Source: Blattabacterium cuenoti
Lineage (GTDB): Bacteria; Bacteroidota; Bacteroidia; Flavobacteriales; Blattabacteriaceae
Reading direction: 5' to 3'
Assembly: GCF_014252035.1 (NCBI RefSeq)
Contig: NZ_CP059207.1
Coordinates: 1-64,000, forward strand
Length of the DNA stretch: 64,000 nt
In this document: in pieces, positions 20,396 to 30,790 of the stretch
How the letters are laid out: every line of letters begins with the position of its first letter
Position numbering within the stretch: the first letter of the stretch is position 1
Program-made: the position numbers and the translations under genes
The notes under the pieces: model-generated
What the model saw: only the letters and a program-made list of their open reading frames with translations
Told to the model about the DNA's origin: nothing
Databases searched by the model: none

Positions 20396-21157
20396 TTGAG
20401 ATTTTTTATAGAATTATCTTACAATGGAAAGAATTTCCATGGATGGCAAGTCCAAAAAAAAGTAAATACTATAGAAGGTCAATTAGAGTATTGCTTTTCA
20501 AAATTATTGAAAACTCCTATAAATATAATAGGAGCTAGTAGAACAGATACGGGGGTCCATGCTAAACAAATGTTTGCACATTTTGATTACGAAAATCAAA
20601 TTCATGATAATTTTTTATATAAACTAAATATATTTCTACCTCATTCCATTAAAGTAAACAGTATTTTTCCAGTTAAAAATTATGCTCATGCTAGATTTAA
20701 TGCTACAAGTCGAACCTACAAATATTTTCTTACATGTGAAAAAAATCCATTCTATCGTGATATTTGTTGGTATTATTTTTATTCATTAGATATTAAAAAA
20801 ATGAATCAAGCCGCAAAAATTTTAATGGATTATAAAGATTTTAGTTCTTTTTGTAAAAAAAATTCTAGCAGTAACAATAATATATGTCATATCTATCAAT
20901 CTTATTGGTCGTTTAAAAAAAATATTTTTTGTTTTACTATTGAAGCTAATAGATTTTTGAGATCTATGGTAAGATCTATAATAGGAACAATTTTAGATGT
21001 AGGTAGAAAAAAAATTGACATTGATGAATTCAATGAAATTATAAAATTAAAAAAAAAATATCATTATTCTAGTTCTATAGTTCCTGCATGTGGTTTATTT
21101 CTTACTAATATTATTTATCCAGAAGACATTTTTTATGAAAAAAAATTCGAAAAATAG
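20396..21157 (+). CDS. truA: tRNA pseudouridine(38-40) synthase TruA
   Basis: TruA makes pseudouridine at positions 38-40 of the tRNA anticodon arm. The 253-residue protein begins with the typical MRFFIELSYNGKNFHGWQVQ strand. The catalytic Asp is in GASRTDTGVHAKQ near residue 51. The C-terminal RFLRSMVRSIIGTILDVG segment near 188 is the other conserved block. The start is TTG at 20396, the first codon after the preceding stop. Its 3' end overlaps the ABC exporter start by 23 bases. Confidence 0.94.
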   Translation: MRFFIELSYNGKNFHGWQVQKKVNTIEGQLEYCFSKLLKTPINIIGASRTDTGVHAKQMFAHFDYENQIHDNFLYKLNIFLPHSIKVNSIFPVKNYAHARFNATSRTYKYFLTCEKNPFYRDICWYYFYSLDIKKMNQAAKILMDYKDFSSFCKKNSSSNNNICHIYQSYWSFKKNIFCFTIEANRFLRSMVRSIIGTILDVGRKKIDIDEFNEIIKLKKKYHYSSSIVPACGLFLTNIIYPEDIFYEKKFEK

Positions 21158-22898
21158 AAAATCTTCTTTCATGGAATTTATTAAAATTAGTTTGAATTAT
21201 AAATTTATTTTAATATCAACAATACTCATATCTATATTAATATCTTTTATTTCTGCTTATCGACCAAAATTAATTCAGAAAGCTATAGATTTTTATATTT
21301 TATACAAAGATTTTATTGGTCTACAAAAGATAATAATCTTAATAATTTCTCTCATTTTTTTAGAAAGTATATTTCATTTTATCTTGTTGCATTTATCAAA
21401 TGTTTTAGCACAAAATGTAATTGAAAAAATTAAAATATTATTATTTAACAAATTATTGCATTTCAATAGTACTTATTTGAACAAAACTCCTATAGGAAAA
21501 TTGGTTTCTTATTCTGTTTCTGATATAGAAACTATCACAGTAATATTTAATGATGGTATATTACTTGTTTCAGGAGATATTTTAAGAATCATTATGATCA
21601 TAATTATGATGTATACTGTGCATAAAAAATTATGTTTTATTGTTTTTTTAACAATACCTTTTATGTATTTTATCACTCGTTTTTTTCAAAAAACGTTAAA
21701 AAAGACATTTCATGAAGAACGAATATATTCGTCTCGTTTAAATAGTTTTCTTCAAGAAAATATTATAGGAATGTCTATTGTTCAGTTATTTAACAAAGAA
21801 AAGGAAAAATATTTAAAATTTAAGTCCATTAATTATAGTTTAATGAAATCTCATTTTAAAACTATATTTTACTTTTCCATTTTTTTTCCTATAGTTGAAT
21901 TAGTATCTTCTTTTACGATAAGCGGTGTAATATTTTATGGAGGAATTTATGCTATTGGTAAGGATAATATTCAACCAGGTCAAATTATTGCTTTTATATT
22001 TTTTATTTATCTTATATTTCGTCCAATGCGACAAATTGCAGATCGATTTAATATTATACAAAGAGGTATAGCTGGAATAGAGAGGATTTTCTATATATTA
22101 AATTCTGATGAAGAAATAACTCCTAATAATGGAAAAATTTATTTAAGGAAATTAAAAGGACATATTGTATTCAATAATGTTTACTTCTCATATATGGAAA
22201 ATAATGATGAAATGGTTCTAAATGGGATTTCTTTTGAAATAAAACCAGGAGAAAAAGTTGCTATAGTAGGATCTACCGGGTCTGGAAAATCTACAATTAC
22301 ACATTTAATTTCTAGATTATATGATATAAAAAAAGGAAATATATGGATTGATGGACATAATATACAGGATATTGAATTAAAAAATTTAAGATCTCATATA
22401 AGAGTAGTAGCACAGGATACATTTTTATTTAATGATTCTATTATGAATAATATTACTTTAGGAGATACTTCTATTGGTATAGAGGAAATAAAAAATGTAG
22501 CTAAAAAAATAGGAGTACATAATTTTATTACTTCATTACCTAATGGGTATCAATATGTAGTAAAAGAAAGAGGAGGGTATCTTTCTCTTGGAGAAAAGCA
22601 ACTAATTTCTTTTTTAAGAGTACAGATGCATCCTTATTCTATTCTCATTTTAGATGAAGCTACAGCATCATTAAATAAAGAATTAGAAAAAATGATATAT
22701 CAAGCTACTGAAATTTTAACTAGAAAAAAAACTTCTATAATTATAACTCATCGTTTATCTACATTAAAAAATGCAGATAAAATACTTGCGATTCATAAGG
22801 GACATATTGTGGAAAAAGGTACTCATGATGAATTAATATATTTAAATGGATATTACGCAGGATTATACAAAGAATCTTTTAAAAAGAATTTAAATTAA
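21135..22898 (+). CDS. ABC-type exporter, MsbA-like (membrane domain fused to ATPase)
   Basis: This is a half-transporter of the lipid/multidrug exporter class, with six predicted membrane helices (about 1-315) fused to an ATPase (about 335-585). The ATPase has Walker A VGSTGSGKST, signature LSLGEKQL and Walker B ILILDEAT, with the H-loop in IITHRLST. The signature departs from LSGGQ, but LSxGQ-type variants are usual in this branch. I choose the ATG at 21135 (MKKNSKN), which lies inside the truA 3' end; the frame opens earlier, at 21090. Substrate is unknown; lipid A precursor export is one option. It converges with the SurA-like gene with a 4-base overlap. Confidence 0.9.
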   Translation: MKKNSKNRKSSFMEFIKISLNYKFILISTILISILISFISAYRPKLIQKAIDFYILYKDFIGLQKIIILIISLIFLESIFHFILLHLSNVLAQNVIEKIKILLFNKLLHFNSTYLNKTPIGKLVSYSVSDIETITVIFNDGILLVSGDILRIIMIIIMMYTVHKKLCFIVFLTIPFMYFITRFFQKTLKKTFHEERIYSSRLNSFLQENIIGMSIVQLFNKEKEKYLKFKSINYSLMKSHFKTIFYFSIFFPIVELVSSFTISGVIFYGGIYAIGKDNIQPGQIIAFIFFIYLIFRPMRQIADRFNIIQRGIAGIERIFYILNSDEEITPNNGKIYLRKLKGHIVFNNVYFSYMENNDEMVLNGISFEIKPGEKVAIVGSTGSGKSTITHLISRLYDIKKGNIWIDGHNIQDIELKNLRSHIRVVAQDTFLFNDSIMNNITLGDTSIGIEEIKNVAKKIGVHNFITSLPNGYQYVVKERGGYLSLGEKQLISFLRVQMHPYSILILDEATASLNKELEKMIYQATEILTRKKTSIIITHRLSTLKNADKILAIHKGHIVEKGTHDELIYLNGYYAGLYKESFKKNLN

Positions 22899-24151
22899 GA
22901 AGAGTATGAACAATTATTAATTCTTATATAGGTTTTATTTGATATACTTTTTGCCCATTCTTTTATTTTTTCTTTTTTTTTCATTTCTCTTATGAAATTT
23001 TCTAGTATAATATAATCTTTATCAAAAGATAAAGGACGAGATGGAATTTCATCTAAAAATTTTAGAATAAAGAATATTTTTTTGCCATTTATAGTATCCT
23101 CATATGGATAAGAAATTTTTCCTTTTCTTAAATGACGTAATGCTTTAATCATATTTTTTGATAAATTATTTTCATTAACCCATATATTTTCCAATATAGA
23201 TACATTTTCTATTTTATTTTTAGATATATCTTCTAAACTAATTTTGTTATTAAGAATACGTTTTCTAATAGTATTAGCATACAATTTTGTTTTATACAAT
23301 GTATTTTTATCATATTTATTATCATTATTATTTTTTCTGTCTATTACATGTATTATGTCTACTTCATCGTTTCTATTATCTTCTAATTTTATTAAATGAA
23401 ATCCTAAGTTTGTTTCAAAAGGTTCAGATATTTCTCCCTTTTTTAAATTACGAATCACATTTCCAAATTCTTTTGGAAGAAGATTAATTTTCAATTTTTT
23501 TATTGAAACTATGTCTAATCCTGGGTATTTAAATTTTTCAGAAGAAAAATTTAAATCAGAACGTATTTTATTTTTAATATTATTATATAAACTAGTAATT
23601 TTATTATGTTTTTTTTTTGATTTAGGATAAAAAATTATGTAAGAAATATTTAACATTTTCGGTAAAAAAGGTATTTTATTTTTATTAATATGTAAAAAAT
23701 CACGTATTTCTTTAGGAGTAACTTCAATATCACTTGTTATTTTTTTGATAAAATTTTGAATATACTGTTCATTTTTAATCATTTCAATTATCTCTTCTTG
23801 AGATAAATTTTTTATATTTTTGTTATTTCTTATTATTAATTTAGGAAACAACATTTGATATTGTAATTTTAATTCTTTATCATCTATTTTTATGAATGGA
23901 TCTTTTTTTGCATGATATAACATTAATTTTCTAATAAAAAATTGATCTTTAGGATCAAAAAAATCTTTACAGTTTTTATTTGTTCTAATTTTTTTAGAAA
24001 AAGTAATATCATTTCCTATAATCATTGGAATATATCCTATTTTTTCCAATTTTTCTTTTTCTATATCATTTATCTTAGTAGAAGAATAAGAATATGTAAA
24101 AAAAACAATAAAGAAAATGAAAAAATATTTTTCAAAAAAACTGTTTATCAT
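22895..24151 (-). CDS. Periplasmic SurA-like peptidyl-prolyl isomerase
   Basis: This is a predicted periplasmic chaperone/parvulin that helps outer-membrane proteins fold. The 418 residues start with a signal peptide (about 1-23, FFIFFIVFFTYSYSS). A SurA_N-like helical segment and a parvulin domain follow (about 170-270), with FPKMLNISYIIFYPK-like and KKGEISEPFETNLGFHLIKL motifs. A second, weaker isomerase-like region near 290-380 ends in RHLRKGKISYPYED and GKKIFFILKFLDEIPSRP. Sequence is strongly AT-biased, so the match is by motif. Transcription converges with the ABC exporter and is divergent from lptB. Confidence 0.82.
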   Translation of the reverse strand: MINSFFEKYFFIFFIVFFTYSYSSTKINDIEKEKLEKIGYIPMIIGNDITFSKKIRTNKNCKDFFDPKDQFFIRKLMLYHAKKDPFIKIDDKELKLQYQMLFPKLIIRNNKNIKNLSQEEIIEMIKNEQYIQNFIKKITSDIEVTPKEIRDFLHINKNKIPFLPKMLNISYIIFYPKSKKKHNKITSLYNNIKNKIRSDLNFSSEKFKYPGLDIVSIKKLKINLLPKEFGNVIRNLKKGEISEPFETNLGFHLIKLEDNRNDEVDIIHVIDRKNNNDNKYDKNTLYKTKLYANTIRKRILNNKISLEDISKNKIENVSILENIWVNENNLSKNMIKALRHLRKGKISYPYEDTINGKKIFFILKFLDEIPSRPLSFDKDYIILENFIREMKKKEKIKEWAKSISNKTYIRINNCSYSS

Positions 24152-24215
24152 AAATAAAATATTTTAAATAAAATTAATAGAAAAATTTTATACAATACAA
24201 ATTATTATTGTTCTA

Positions 24216-24944
24216 ATGAACTTAATAGCTCAAAATATATACAAAAAATATAATAAACAATATGTAGTTGAAAATATTTCTTTTCAATTATCTCAAGGAG
24301 AAATAGTCGGATTAATAGGACCGAATGGATCAGGTAAAACAACATGTTTTCACATGATAGTTGGAATAGTAAAACCTACAAAAGGTAAAATTTTTCTTAA
24401 TGAAAAAAATATTACAGAATATCCAATGTATTTACGTTGTAGAAATGGTATTGGATATTTATCTCAAGAACCATCTATATTTAGAAAACTTTCTGTAGAA
24501 GAAAATATATTATGCATATTAGAAATGCAAAAAAAATATTATAAAAATAAAAGTGAAATAACAGATAAATTAATTATAAAATTAAAATTACAAAATATCC
24601 GTAAAAATCGGGGAGATCTTCTTTCAGGTGGAGAAAGAAGAAGGACTGAAATTGCTAGATGTTTAGCAATAAATCCCAAATTTATACTTTTAGATGAACC
24701 TTTTTCTGGAATAGATCCCATATCTGTAGAAAATCTACAAAATATAATTCTTTCTCTTAAAAAAGAGAATATAGGGATTTTAATAACAGATCATAATGTA
24801 CAAGATATATTTATGATAACTGATCGTGTTTATTTAATGTTCAATGGAAAATTGCTAAAACATGGAACTACTACAGAATTCATGAAGGATTCTTTAGTAA
24901 GAAGAATTTATTTAGGGAATCGTTTTTTTACTCATTCTAAATAA
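24216..24944 (+). CDS. lptB: LPS export ABC transporter ATPase LptB
   Basis: LptB powers extraction of lipopolysaccharide from the inner membrane into the Lpt bridge. The 242-residue ATPase has Walker A GPNGSGKTT near residue 37, signature LSGGERRRTEIARCLA near 140 (the E-R-R-R-T-E variant is typical of LptB), Walker B FILLDEPFSGIDP near 160, and ITDHNVQD. The N-terminal MNLIAQNIYKKYNKQYVVE agrees with flavobacterial LptB. No LptF or LptG is present in the window. thiN follows after 6 bases. Confidence 0.94.
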   Translation: MNLIAQNIYKKYNKQYVVENISFQLSQGEIVGLIGPNGSGKTTCFHMIVGIVKPTKGKIFLNEKNITEYPMYLRCRNGIGYLSQEPSIFRKLSVEENILCILEMQKKYYKNKSEITDKLIIKLKLQNIRKNRGDLLSGGERRRTEIARCLAINPKFILLDEPFSGIDPISVENLQNIILSLKKENIGILITDHNVQDIFMITDRVYLMFNGKLLKHGTTTEFMKDSLVRRIYLGNRFFTHSK

Positions 24945-24950
24945 ATAAAA

Positions 24951-25577
24951 ATGAATAATCATCGTTTTAAAGGACCTAAAGTAGGATTATTTCTTAATGG
25001 AGATCCATCTTTTATATCACACAAAAAAATATCCTTTTATGAAAAAATTTTTTCTGTTGATGGAGCTTTTTACTATTTAACTAAATTAGGAATATCCATT
25101 GATTATATAATTGGAGATATTGATTCAATATCAAAAAAAGATATTCCTTTAGAAAAAACTATTTTCACTTATAATCAAAAATATACAGATTTTGATAAAG
25201 CTTTAAATATAGTTTATAAAAAAGGATTTTTTAATATCGATGTTTGGGGTGGTAGTGGTAAGGAACAAGATCATTTTTTAGGTAATTTATCCACAGCTTT
25301 AAAATATAAGAAAAAACTGTCTATTATATTCTATGATAGATATCACTTTTATTTTTTTTCTGATAAAAATAATGTTTTCTATCAGAAAAAAAATAAAAAT
25401 ATATCGCTATTTCCATTCCCTTTAGTAAAAGGATTAAAAACTAAAGGATTAAAATACAAAGTTAATAAAGGTTGTTTCAAAATAGGTAAAAATATAGGAA
25501 TAAGAAATAAATCTTGTAATGAAAGAATAGAAATAAATTATATAGAAGGTGAACTATTAATTTTTATAGAAAGATAA
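24951..25577 (+). CDS. thiN: Thiamine pyrophosphokinase
   Basis: This enzyme converts thiamine to thiamine diphosphate, the cofactor of the E1 subunit of SucA-type dehydrogenases. The 208-residue protein has the family motifs: VDGAFYYLTKLGISIDYIIG with GDIDSISKKD near 50, the TDFDKALNIV segment near 80, and WGGSGKEQDHFLGNLSTALK near 100. The C-terminal thiamine-binding beta region is AT-biased but full length. It is just downstream of lptB and converges with mdh. A kinase for ready-made thiamine suggests the vitamin may come from outside, but thiamine biosynthesis genes could lie elsewhere in the genome. Confidence 0.87.
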   Translation: MNNHRFKGPKVGLFLNGDPSFISHKKISFYEKIFSVDGAFYYLTKLGISIDYIIGDIDSISKKDIPLEKTIFTYNQKYTDFDKALNIVYKKGFFNIDVWGGSGKEQDHFLGNLSTALKYKKKLSIIFYDRYHFYFFSDKNNVFYQKKNKNISLFPFPLVKGLKTKGLKYKVNKGCFKIGKNIGIRNKSCNERIEINYIEGELLIFIER

Positions 25578-25589
25578 AATAATAAAGAA

Positions 25590-26516
25590 TCAATGATTTA
25601 TTACTTTATTTATCATATTTTTTACATGATTAGATGACTTTTTTAAAAGATTCATTTCATTATTATTTAATTTTAACTCTATAATTCTTTCAATTCCACA
25701 TTTACCTAATATAACGGGAACTCCTAAATATGTATCTTTTATTCCATATTCTCCTTTTAATAAAACAGAACATGGAAAAATTCGCTTTTGATTTTTTATA
25801 ATAGATTCTATCATTTTAACAATAGATGCGCCTGGTGCCATCCAAGCAGATGTTCCCAACAAATTGACTATCTGTTCTCCTCCTTTTTTTGTCTTTTCAA
25901 TAATAATATTATTCTCTTCTTCCGATAAAAATTCTTTTATTGGAATTCCAGATATAGAAGTATACCTATATAATGGAACCATTGTATCACCATGTCCCCC
26001 TAACAATAAAGATTGTATATCATGATATGACAAACCCAATTTTTTTGATAAAAAATATTTATATCTTGTTGTATCAAGTACACCAGCCATTCCTATAATA
26101 CGAGAAGAATCTATTTTTGCTGTTATATAACTTACATAAGCCATAACATCTAATGGATTAGAAACGATAATAAATTTAGCGTTTGGAGAAAAAAAAATAG
26201 ATTTTTTAGTTGCTTCTCTTATTATATTTGCATTGGTATTTACTAGGTCATCTCGACTCATACCTGGTTTTCTAGTAACACCACAAGTTATTACAACTAT
26301 ATCAGAATTTTTTGATTGAGAATAATCATTAGTAACACCAATTAACTCAGTACTTGAATCTGTTAAAGATATCATTTGAGAAATATCTAAACTTTTTCCT
26401 TCAGAAAAATTTTTTCTAATATCTAATAGAACAATTTGATCCACTATATTCTTCTGAGCTAAAAAACTAGCACAAGAAGATCCTACATTACCAGATCCGA
26501 CAATAGTTATTTTCAT
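25590..26516 (-). CDS. mdh: Malate dehydrogenase
   Basis: Mdh oxidises malate to oxaloacetate with NAD in the TCA cycle. The 308-residue protein is of the LDH-like MDH type, with the NAD motif GSGNVGSSCA at the N-terminus. Substrate arginines lie in TRKPGMSRDDLV near 83, and VSNPLDVMAYV is near 120. The catalytic His is in LLGGHGDTMVP near 176. It lies opposite gcvP, with a 111-base divergent spacer between them. Confidence 0.95.
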   Translation of the reverse strand: MKITIVGSGNVGSSCASFLAQKNIVDQIVLLDIRKNFSEGKSLDISQMISLTDSSTELIGVTNDYSQSKNSDIVVITCGVTRKPGMSRDDLVNTNANIIREATKKSIFFSPNAKFIIVSNPLDVMAYVSYITAKIDSSRIIGMAGVLDTTRYKYFLSKKLGLSYHDIQSLLLGGHGDTMVPLYRYTSISGIPIKEFLSEEENNIIIEKTKKGGEQIVNLLGTSAWMAPGASIVKMIESIIKNQKRIFPCSVLLKGEYGIKDTYLGVPVILGKCGIERIIELKLNNNEMNLLKKSSNHVKNMINKVINH

Positions 26517-26627
26517 TTTTTTATTACGTAATATTTTTTTTATAAGCTCTATTTAATTTACCTAAATTTGTAATCAAATAAGGAAAATAAAATAAATCAA
26601 AGATAAATACAATTTCTAATTTAGATT

Positions 26628-29537
26628 ATGAAAAAGGATTCCGTGAGAATAAAAAAATTCCATGATAGACATATAGGTCCATCTTGTAGCGATATTAAAA
26701 CAATGTTGAAAACTCTACATTGTTCATCTATCATAGATTTGATAAAAAAAACAATTCCCAAAAAAATACTTTCTCAAAAAAAAATAAACATTCCAAATCC
26801 CATATCTGAATATAAATACTTAAAGCATATTCATAGAATAGGAAAAAGAAACAAAATTTATCGTTCTTACATAGGATTAGGATACAAAAATACTATAACA
26901 CCAAGTGTTATTCAAAGAAATATTTTAGAAAATCCAAATTGGTATACCCCTTATACACCATATCAATCTGAAATATCCCAAGGACGTTTAGAAGCTTTAA
27001 TGAATTTCCAAACAATGATTTCAGATTTAACTGGAATGAAAATAAGCAATGCATCTATGTTAGATGAATCTACAGTATCAGCTGATGCTATGTTTATGAT
27101 TTATCAAGAAAAAATAAGAAATCAAAAAATAAAAAAAAATCCCTATATTTTTGTTTCAAACAATTTATATCCACAAACTGTATCCGTTTTAAAAACAAGA
27201 TGTTTTGGGCTTGGAATCAACGTAATACATGATGATTATGATAAAATATTTCAATATGAAAAAAATATATTCTGTTTATTAATATCTTATCCTTCTTGTT
27301 CAGGAGAAATAAATGATTATCGTAATGTTATCAAATATGCAAAAGAAAATAATGTATCAATAATAGTATCAACTGATTTATTATCACTTTCTTTATTAAA
27401 ACCACCTGGAGAGTGGGGGGCAGATGTTGTCGTAGGAACCAGTCAAAATTTTGGTATTCCTATGGGGTATGGAGGACCTCATGCCGCATTTTTTGCTACT
27501 AAAGAAAAATATAAACGATTTATTCCTGGAAGAATTATAGGAATTTCTATAGATAAAGAAAGTAAAAAAGCATTTCGAATGTCTTTACAGACTAGGGAAC
27601 AACATATTAGAAGAGAAAAAGCGACTTCTAATATTTGTACATCACAAGTATTACCTGCCATAATGGCTTCTATGTATGCTTTATACCATGGTAAAAATGG
27701 ATTGATAAATATAGCAAATAGCATTCATGAAAATGCTAAAAAATTAGAATTACTATTGGTAAATAATATAAAAAATATTTTCCAAATAAATACATCTTAT
27801 TTTGACACTATACGAATAAAAGTGGAATCAACATATTTAAAAAATTTGAAAAAAATAGCAAATAAAAAAAAAACAAATTTTAGATATATAGATCAAAACC
27901 ATTTGACTATTACTGTGGATGAAACAACAGATCAAGAAGATTTAAATCATATATTTTCTATATTTTATGAAGCAAATAATAAAAAATATGATCGTAAAAA
28001 AAAGAATAGAAATTCTTATTCTATGATTCCTATTAATAGGATACCATCTTTTCTAAAAAGATTTTCTAGTTTTTTAGATCATGAAGTATTTCATAAATAT
28101 TATTCAGAACATGAAATAACTCGATATATAAAAAGGCTGGAAAAAAAAGATATTTCACTAACTCAATCAATGATTCCATTAGGATCATGTACTATGAAAC
28201 TTAATGCTTGTAGTGAGCTTTATTCTTTAAGTCAATACGAATGGAGAGATATTCATCCATTTGCTCCAAAAGAACAAACAAAAGGATATATTTTTATAAT
28301 AAAAAATTTAAAAAAATATTTAAAAGAAATAACAGGACTTGATGGGGTGTCTTTACAACCAAATTCTGGAGCACAAGGAGAATATGCAGGATTGATGGTT
28401 ATAAAAAAATATCAAAATTTATCACAAAAAAATGAAAAAAATATAGCTTTAATACCTTCTTCTTCTCATGGTACAAATCCAGCCTCAGCAAATATGGCAG
28501 GAATGAAAATAGTTTCAATAGCAACAAAAAATGATGGATCTATTGATAAAAAAGATTTACTAAAAAAAGTAAAAGAAAATCAAAAATCATTATCTGTTTT
28601 AATGATAACATATCCATCTACTAATGGTGTATATGAAGAACATGTAAAAGAAATAACAGAAATAATTCATGATTATGGTGGTCAAGTTTATATGGATGGG
28701 GCAAATATGAACGCTCAAATAGGTTTAATTAAACCATCAGATTTAGGGGTAGATGTATGTCATTTAAATCTTCATAAAACATTTGCTATTCCACATGGAG
28801 GAGGAGGTCCAGGTATGGGTCCAATATGTGTAGCTTCTCATTTAAAACCATACCTACCTAATCATCCATTTTCAAAATGGAATAGCAGCAGCAATGATAA
28901 CAGAAAAAATTATAAAGGAGACTTCACTATTTCTTCTTCTCAGTATGGTTCTTCTTTAATCTTAACAATATCTTATGCTTATATTCGTTTATTAGGAGCA
29001 AATGGACTTAAAAAATGTACAGAAGTATCCATTTTAAATGCTAATTATATAAAAGAAAAATTGAAAAATTTTTATAAAATTTTATATGTAGGAAAAAATG
29101 GTATGGTAGCTCACGAACTAATCATAGATTGTCGAAGTTTTAAATCCATAGGAATAGAAGTTATGGATATAGCAAAAAGAATGATAGATTATGGATATCA
29201 TGCTCCTACAATTTCTTTTCCTGTAGAGGGATGTATGATGATAGAACCTACGGAAAGTGAATCTAAAGAAGAAATAGATCGATTTATTGAAACTCTTATA
29301 TCTATACGGAAAGAAATTAAAGAAATTGAAAATGGTATTTTCTCTAAGGAAGAAAATGTTTTAGTAAATGCTCCACATAGTATAGATGTCTTAACAAAAG
29401 ATAAATGGAATTATTCTTACAGCAGAGAAAAAGCCGCTTATCCCCTATCCTGGGTAAGAGAAAGAAAATTTTGGACATCAGTTAATCGTGTAAATGATGT
29501 ATATGGGGATAGAAATTTTGTATGTACGTGTATTTAA
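26628..29537 (+). CDS. gcvP: Glycine dehydrogenase (decarboxylating), P protein
   Basis: The P protein decarboxylates glycine in the glycine cleavage system, feeding one-carbon units to folate and releasing ammonia. The 969 residues fit the fused single-chain form. The N-terminal half contains YTPYTPYQSEISQGRLEALM near 105. The C-terminal catalytic half has the PLP lysine in NLHKTFAIPHGGGGPGMGP near 710. Both halves are intact. No gcvT or gcvH is in the window. Its stop overlaps the convergent tsaD stop by four bases. Confidence 0.96.
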   Translation: MKKDSVRIKKFHDRHIGPSCSDIKTMLKTLHCSSIIDLIKKTIPKKILSQKKINIPNPISEYKYLKHIHRIGKRNKIYRSYIGLGYKNTITPSVIQRNILENPNWYTPYTPYQSEISQGRLEALMNFQTMISDLTGMKISNASMLDESTVSADAMFMIYQEKIRNQKIKKNPYIFVSNNLYPQTVSVLKTRCFGLGINVIHDDYDKIFQYEKNIFCLLISYPSCSGEINDYRNVIKYAKENNVSIIVSTDLLSLSLLKPPGEWGADVVVGTSQNFGIPMGYGGPHAAFFATKEKYKRFIPGRIIGISIDKESKKAFRMSLQTREQHIRREKATSNICTSQVLPAIMASMYALYHGKNGLINIANSIHENAKKLELLLVNNIKNIFQINTSYFDTIRIKVESTYLKNLKKIANKKKTNFRYIDQNHLTITVDETTDQEDLNHIFSIFYEANNKKYDRKKKNRNSYSMIPINRIPSFLKRFSSFLDHEVFHKYYSEHEITRYIKRLEKKDISLTQSMIPLGSCTMKLNACSELYSLSQYEWRDIHPFAPKEQTKGYIFIIKNLKKYLKEITGLDGVSLQPNSGAQGEYAGLMVIKKYQNLSQKNEKNIALIPSSSHGTNPASANMAGMKIVSIATKNDGSIDKKDLLKKVKENQKSLSVLMITYPSTNGVYEEHVKEITEIIHDYGGQVYMDGANMNAQIGLIKPSDLGVDVCHLNLHKTFAIPHGGGGPGMGPICVASHLKPYLPNHPFSKWNSSSNDNRKNYKGDFTISSSQYGSSLILTISYAYIRLLGANGLKKCTEVSILNANYIKEKLKNFYKILYVGKNGMVAHELIIDCRSFKSIGIEVMDIAKRMIDYGYHAPTISFPVEGCMMIEPTESESKEEIDRFIETLISIRKEIKEIENGIFSKEENVLVNAPHSIDVLTKDKWNYSYSREKAAYPLSWVRERKFWTSVNRVNDVYGDRNFVCTCI

Positions 29538-30562
29538 AAAATTTTGAATTTTGAATATGGACTAACATAAATAGAATCAAATAAGTTTTCTTTATATTTC
29601 AAGAGTCCTGTTATTGCTATCATAGATCCATTATCCGTAGTATATTTTTTTTTCAAAAGGAAAATTTCCCATTTTTCTTTTTCTGCAAAAGAAGTGAATA
29701 TTTCTCTAATTTTTGAATTAGAAGAAACTCCACCTACTAAAGACACTCTAAAAATATTTGTTTTTAGAGTGGCTTTTTTTACTTTATCTAAAAGAATTTC
29801 TGATATACATTTTTGTATAGAAGAACATAAATCATGCAAATTATTTTTAATAAATAATGGATCTTTTTTTAGGTTAGTACTAATAAATTGTAAAACATTA
29901 CTTTTAAATCCACTAAAACTAAAATTTAATCCTTTCACCATTGGTTTTGAGAATAAAAATTTTTTATCACATCCATTTTTGGAAAAAAATTCTATTATAG
30001 GACCACCTGGATAAGAAAATCCTAAAAATCTGGCTATTTTATCAAAAGTTTCTCCTACAGAATCATCTAAAGTAGATCCTAATATTTCCATATGAAAAAA
30101 ATTAGAAACTTTTAATATTTGAGTATGTCCGCCACTTATAACTAAAGATAAAAATGGAAATATAGGATAATAATTACTTACATTTGCATTTTTTATAAAA
30201 TGAGAAAGTACATGTGCTTGTATATGATTCACTGCTAATAAAGGTATTTTTAATCCAGTTGAAAATGACTTTGCAAAACATGCACCTACTAATAAAGATC
30301 CTATTAAGCCTGGACCTATAGTAAAAGAAACAGCGTCAATATCATTTTTTTTTATATTAGCTGATAATATAGCTTTATTCACAGCTTTTACAATATTTTT
30401 ATCATGTAATCTTGCCGCTAATTCAGGTACAACCCCTCCATACTTTTTGTGAATTTCTTGAGAAATAATAATATCAGATAATACTTCTCTATTTTTAATA
30501 ATGGAAACAGCTGTTTCATCACATGATGATTCTATTCCTATGATAATAGGTTCCTTTTTCAT
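29534..30562 (-). CDS. tsaD: tRNA N6-adenosine threonylcarbamoyltransferase
   Basis: TsaD transfers the threonylcarbamoyl group to A37 of tRNAs that read ANN codons, an essential modification. The 342-residue protein begins IIIGIESSCDETAVSII, the typical opening. The metal-binding His pair is in AVNHIQAHVLSHF near 110. The ATP-binding GPGLIGSLLVGACFAK and SGGHTQIL segments follow the family. The window shows no TsaB, TsaC or TsaE. It converges with gcvP, and a 228-base AT-rich spacer without a gene separates it from the Lrp-like gene. Confidence 0.95.
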   Translation of the reverse strand: MKKEPIIIGIESSCDETAVSIIKNREVLSDIIISQEIHKKYGGVVPELAARLHDKNIVKAVNKAILSANIKKNDIDAVSFTIGPGLIGSLLVGACFAKSFSTGLKIPLLAVNHIQAHVLSHFIKNANVSNYYPIFPFLSLVISGGHTQILKVSNFFHMEILGSTLDDSVGETFDKIARFLGFSYPGGPIIEFFSKNGCDKKFLFSKPMVKGLNFSFSGFKSNVLQFISTNLKKDPLFIKNNLHDLCSSIQKCISEILLDKVKKATLKTNIFRVSLVGGVSSNSKIREIFTSFAEKEKWEIFLLKKKYTTDNGSMIAITGLLKYKENLFDSIYVSPYSKFKIF

Positions 30563-30790
30563 TGGTAGTTATTATTTATTATCCAATATCCAATACTTAT
30601 ATAAAAATTAAGGTTAATTAATATAAAAATAATAATGTCATAAAAATTATGAAAAAATTTTTATAACTTAAAATTTAAATAAGGTTATCCATAAATAAAT
30701 TCATAATATTTTGTAAAAATAATAATACTTTTCTTCAAAAGAAAGTTTTGTATCTTGGTACTTTTAATTAAGAAATAAAAATATAAAATA

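Noticed and set aside
22570..22620. Signature LSLGEKQ in the ABC exporter as a broken site
   Set aside because: Variants of LSGGQ with a changed third residue are normal in this exporter branch; Walker A, Walker B and H-loop are intact.
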